Shown here: piece by piece, positions 62,507 to 64,000 of the stretch
Numbering within the stretch: position 1 is the first letter of the stretch
How the letters are laid out: each line of letters starts with the position of its first letter
Source of the DNA: Seleniivibrio woodruffii
GTDB taxonomy: Bacteria > Chrysiogenota > Deferribacteres > Deferribacterales > Geovibrionaceae
Assembly: GCF_004339245.1 (NCBI RefSeq)
Contig: NZ_SMGG01000003.1
Coordinates: 647,106 to 711,105 of the forward strand
Length of the DNA stretch: 64,000 bases
Reading direction: 5' to 3'
Notes under the pieces: generated by a model
What the model was told of the DNA's origin: nothing
The model's input: only the letters and a program-made list of their open reading frames with translations
Database searches by the model: none
Position numbers and translations under genes: made by a program

Positions 62507-62653
62507 TAGTCTGCCGCTTACAGCACTTCGCATTTCTGCGTTGTCGGTCAAAAAATCTCCATCATGTACCTATGTGTACACTCAGCAGATTTTTTAACCT
62601 CAGCCTTGAACTGCTCGGCTCTAAGCAACAGGTGTGAAATATGCATTGTAGAA
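62507..62653. other. Structured intergenic block of unknown nature
   Basis: Between the molbindin stop and the hairpin at 62654. It holds a 9 bp inverted repeat (AAAAAATCT at 62549-62557, AGATTTTTT at 62588-62596), an inner GTAC...GTAC, and a CGCA-TTTC-TGCG hairpin near 62528. On the minus strand a 32-codon ORF, starting at about 62643 with MHISHLLLRAEQF, lacks a ribosome-binding site. It could be a small RNA, a repeat or a microprotein; I cannot choose. Confidence 0.3.
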
Positions 62654-62677
62654 GGCACGGGTTTCCGTGCCTTTTTT
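62654..62677 (+). terminator. Hairpin terminator GGCACGG...CCGTGCC
   Basis: GGCACGGGTTTCCGTGCC followed by six Ts. The same 18-mer recurs at 63402 and 63623. Confidence 0.8.
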
Positions 62678-62678
62678 G

Positions 62679-62788
62679 CTGTGTCACTGCGAAGCAGCGT
62701 AGCTGCTGCGGCAGTCTCATAACATTTGGCTGCCTGTATATGTGAGATTGCCACGTCAGCTTGCAGCCTCCTCGCAATGACAAAAAAA
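62679..62788 (+). mobile_element. MITE-like family A element with flanking 15 bp direct repeats
   Basis: 110 bp bounded by terminal inverted arms GTCACTGCGAAG (from 62682) and CTCGCAATGAC, with internal GGCAGTCTCA/TGAGATTGCC arms. TCCGTGCCTTTTTTG occurs immediately before (62664-62678) and immediately after (62789-62803), as a target duplication would. The 380 bp gap 62507-62886 is made of this, the terminator and the block before it. Confidence 0.6.
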
Positions 62789-62886
62789 TCCGTGCCTTTT
62801 TTGTAAGTAACTCACAAATTATCCTCTATTGAATAGTTCGATTAAATCGCTAAAATTAAGACAATTAAATTATCATGGAGGCAGAT

Positions 62887-63396
62887 ATGAGCGGGTTTTA
62901 TTCCGAAAGTCCGGACAGCTTCAACTACAGCCCTTTCCGGATGATAGGCAAAGACTGGATGCTGGTTACGGCGGAGAAAGAGGGAAAGGTGAACACTATG
63001 ACCGCATCCTGGGGCGGGCTGGGGGTTATGTGGGGCAGGAACGTTGCATTCATAGTTGTACGCCCCAGCCGATTCACTAAAGAGTTTATGGACGCTTCCG
63101 ACAGTTTTTCCCTGACCTTTTTCGACAGGGAGAAATATTCGAAAATGCTGGGTTATATGGGAACGGTTTCCGGCAGAAATGAGGACAAAATAAAGGTTTC
63201 AGGTCTCACACTTGAGCATTACGAAGGAACACCCTATTTTACAGAGGCATCAAAGGTGATCCTTTGCAGAAAGATTTTTCGTCAGCCCATAGACCCGAAA
63301 AACTTCATCGCAGACGATATCGATTCAAAATGGTATCCCGAGCAGGACTATCACGATCTCTATATCGGAGAGGTCAACGAGATACTGTCGAAATAA
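62887..63396 (+). CDS. Flavin reductase-like domain protein
   Basis: 169 residues of the FMN-binding split-barrel family. LVTAEKEGKVNTMTASWGGLGVMWGRNVAFIVVRPSRFTKEFMD (FMN-binding loop with TASWG) and SFSLTFFDREKYSKMLGYMGTVSGRNEDKI are typical. It probably binds FMN and may reduce it or act as an anaerobic flavoprotein. ATG 62887 lies 5 bp after GGAGG; the ATG at 62875 overlaps that site and is rejected. Confidence 0.9.
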   Translation: MSGFYSESPDSFNYSPFRMIGKDWMLVTAEKEGKVNTMTASWGGLGVMWGRNVAFIVVRPSRFTKEFMDASDSFSLTFFDREKYSKMLGYMGTVSGRNEDKIKVSGLTLEHYEGTPYFTEASKVILCRKIFRQPIDPKNFIADDIDSKWYPEQDYHDLYIGEVNEILSK

Positions 63397-63419
63397 AAAA
63401 AGGCACGGGTTTCCGTGCC
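63395..63419 (-). terminator. GGCACGG hairpin, minus-strand T tract
   Basis: GGCACGGGTTTCCGTGCC (63402-63419) preceded on the plus strand by seven As, so the intrinsic-terminator orientation is minus. It may end modC read-through; on the plus strand there is no T tract after it. Confidence 0.55.
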
Positions 63420-63455
63420 TTAGGTTGTTGACAAAGTTTGCTTTGGACTGTTAAG

Positions 63456-63583
63456 CCTCCCTTTGGCAAAACATTCGCCTATCTTTGCGAATGTTTCTGC
63501 ACCGGGCTAGCTAGAAAGGGAGGTTTGGAGGGATTTTTTTATTAGCAGGGAAATCCACCCTTCCCTCCTTTCCCAAAGGAGGG
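63456..63583. repeat. Palindromic repeat, family B (nested)
   Basis: CCTCCCTTT...AAAGGGAGG (63457-63523) encloses a perfect 10 bp inverted repeat AAACATTCGC-N8-GCGAATGTTT (63469-63496). A second CCCTCCTTT...AAAGGAGGG pair lies at 63563-63583. No gene in the 244 bp between the flavin reductase and modC. Confidence 0.65.
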
Positions 63584-63622
63584 TTCAATAAAGCAAAACT
63601 ATATAGTTTGTTATCAGTCTGA

Positions 63623-63640
63623 GGCACGGGTTTCCGTGCC
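63623..63640. repeat. Third copy of the GGCACGGGTTTCCGTGCC hairpin
   Basis: The exact 18-mer, abutting the modC stop codon at 63641 and lacking a T tract on either side, so not an obvious terminator. Confidence 0.6.
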
Positions 63641-64000
63641 TTATATCTTTTTAACCGAAGGGTTGAACGCCTTGGTGTAGACCAGAACCCTGTCGCCTAT
63701 GCTTATATCCTCCGCTTCGGAGCGGGTGGCGACGACGTGTCCCACCTCGGAGCCGATGGAGAGCGTTAGCACATAGAGGCAGTCGCTCCTTTCAATTTTG
63801 AGAACCCGTGCGGTGAATTTGAATTTCCCGCTGATGGTGCTGTCTGTGAACACCTCTTCGGGTGTACCGATTCTGGTTATTACTCCGTCGTCCATGCAGT
63901 AGACCTTGTCCGCCAGCTTGAAGACCTCGCCCTTGTCGTGACTTACCAGTATGGTGGTCACACCGAGTGTGTCGTGGATAACTTTAAGTTCGTTTTGCAG
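63641..64000 (-). CDS. Molybdate ABC transporter ATPase, C-terminal part (ModC-like; partial)
   Basis: The frame is open to the window edge, so only ~119 C-terminal residues are visible. VTTILVSHDKGEVFKLADKVYCMDDGVITRIGTPEEVF is the switch (H-loop) and following region of an ABC ATPase. After it a TOBE-type domain (FKFTARVLKIERSDCLYVLTLSIGSEVGHVVATRSEAEDISIGDRVLVYTKA) binds the substrate anion, as in ModC. Sulfate or other anion ATPases of the same class are possible; the molbindin nearby favours molybdate. Confidence 0.8.
   Translation of the reverse strand: MQNELKVIHDTLGVTTILVSHDKGEVFKLADKVYCMDDGVITRIGTPEEVFTDSTISGKFKFTARVLKIERSDCLYVLTLSIGSEVGHVVATRSEAEDISIGDRVLVYTKAFNPSVKKI

Overview
This 64 kb window reads as chromosomal DNA of a motile, Gram-negative, probably anaerobic or microaerophilic bacterium able to use H2. 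An L/P-ring flagellum, lipoproteins, an ABC-type O-antigen exporter, a Tat-exported [NiFe] uptake hydrogenase, short HisG-type histidine synthesis (HisZ) and FolE2 together resemble Deferribacterota (Geovibrio/Seleniivibrio/Denitrovibrio type). That placement comes from gene content and general protein appearance, not from a search.

Layout. 1-585: 3' part of a Crp/Fnr regulator. 740-13512 (minus): a late flagellar cluster in two transcription units. The upstream unit (lipoprotein-flgF-flgG-flgA-flgH-flgI-flgJ) has a sigma-54 promoter at 13535-13552. The downstream unit (flgM-flgN-flgK-flgL-fliW-csrA) has a near-perfect sigma-28 promoter at 7964-7990. FlgL is about four times the usual size. 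The cluster is bracketed by inverted copies of a ~115 bp repeat. 13874-15141: Fur-family regulator and ZnuA with an operator-overlapped promoter. 15217-16291: AT-rich toxin-antitoxin pair. 16276-20149: radical SAM protein and hydrogenase structural genes. 20264-26027: aldehyde dehydrogenase, an aminotransferase, hisZ and purA. 26123-26517: four tRNAs (Lys, Glu, Val, Asp). 26846-30584: dgkA, a Kef-type antiporter, ispF and a hydrogenase maturation protease.

30659-40923 is a surface-polysaccharide locus. On the plus strand are a glycosyltransferase and a self-contained acyl module (KAS III-like, acyl carrier protein, SDR reductase, left-handed beta-helix acyltransferase). Converging on it are minus-strand genes for a 3-amino-3,6-dideoxyhexose (FdtA-like isomerase, DegT aminotransferase), further glycosyltransferases and the Wzm/Wzt exporter. 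My reading is that the module makes a short 3-hydroxyacyl group that decorates the amino sugar.

40937-50223 holds housekeeping and cofactor genes (cca, coaE, hypA, hypB, rnhB, yraN, folE2). 50390-57781 (minus) holds mltD and an eight-gene, mostly overlapping operon cysE-rrf2-nifS-MFS-hyp-nth-lrp-GT2. 57868-64000 holds a ferredoxin, NUDIX, UvrD/PcrA helicase, VanX-like dipeptidase, a molbindin with a ModE-like operator, a flavin reductase and the 3' end of modC.

The points most worth a second look are the Cys-to-Asp replacement at the proximal Fe-S cluster of the hydrogenase small subunit, the acyl/amino-sugar module, the giant FlgL, the toxin-antitoxin operator, and a palindromic repeat element that appears to have inserted into a terminator leaving a 15 bp direct repeat.
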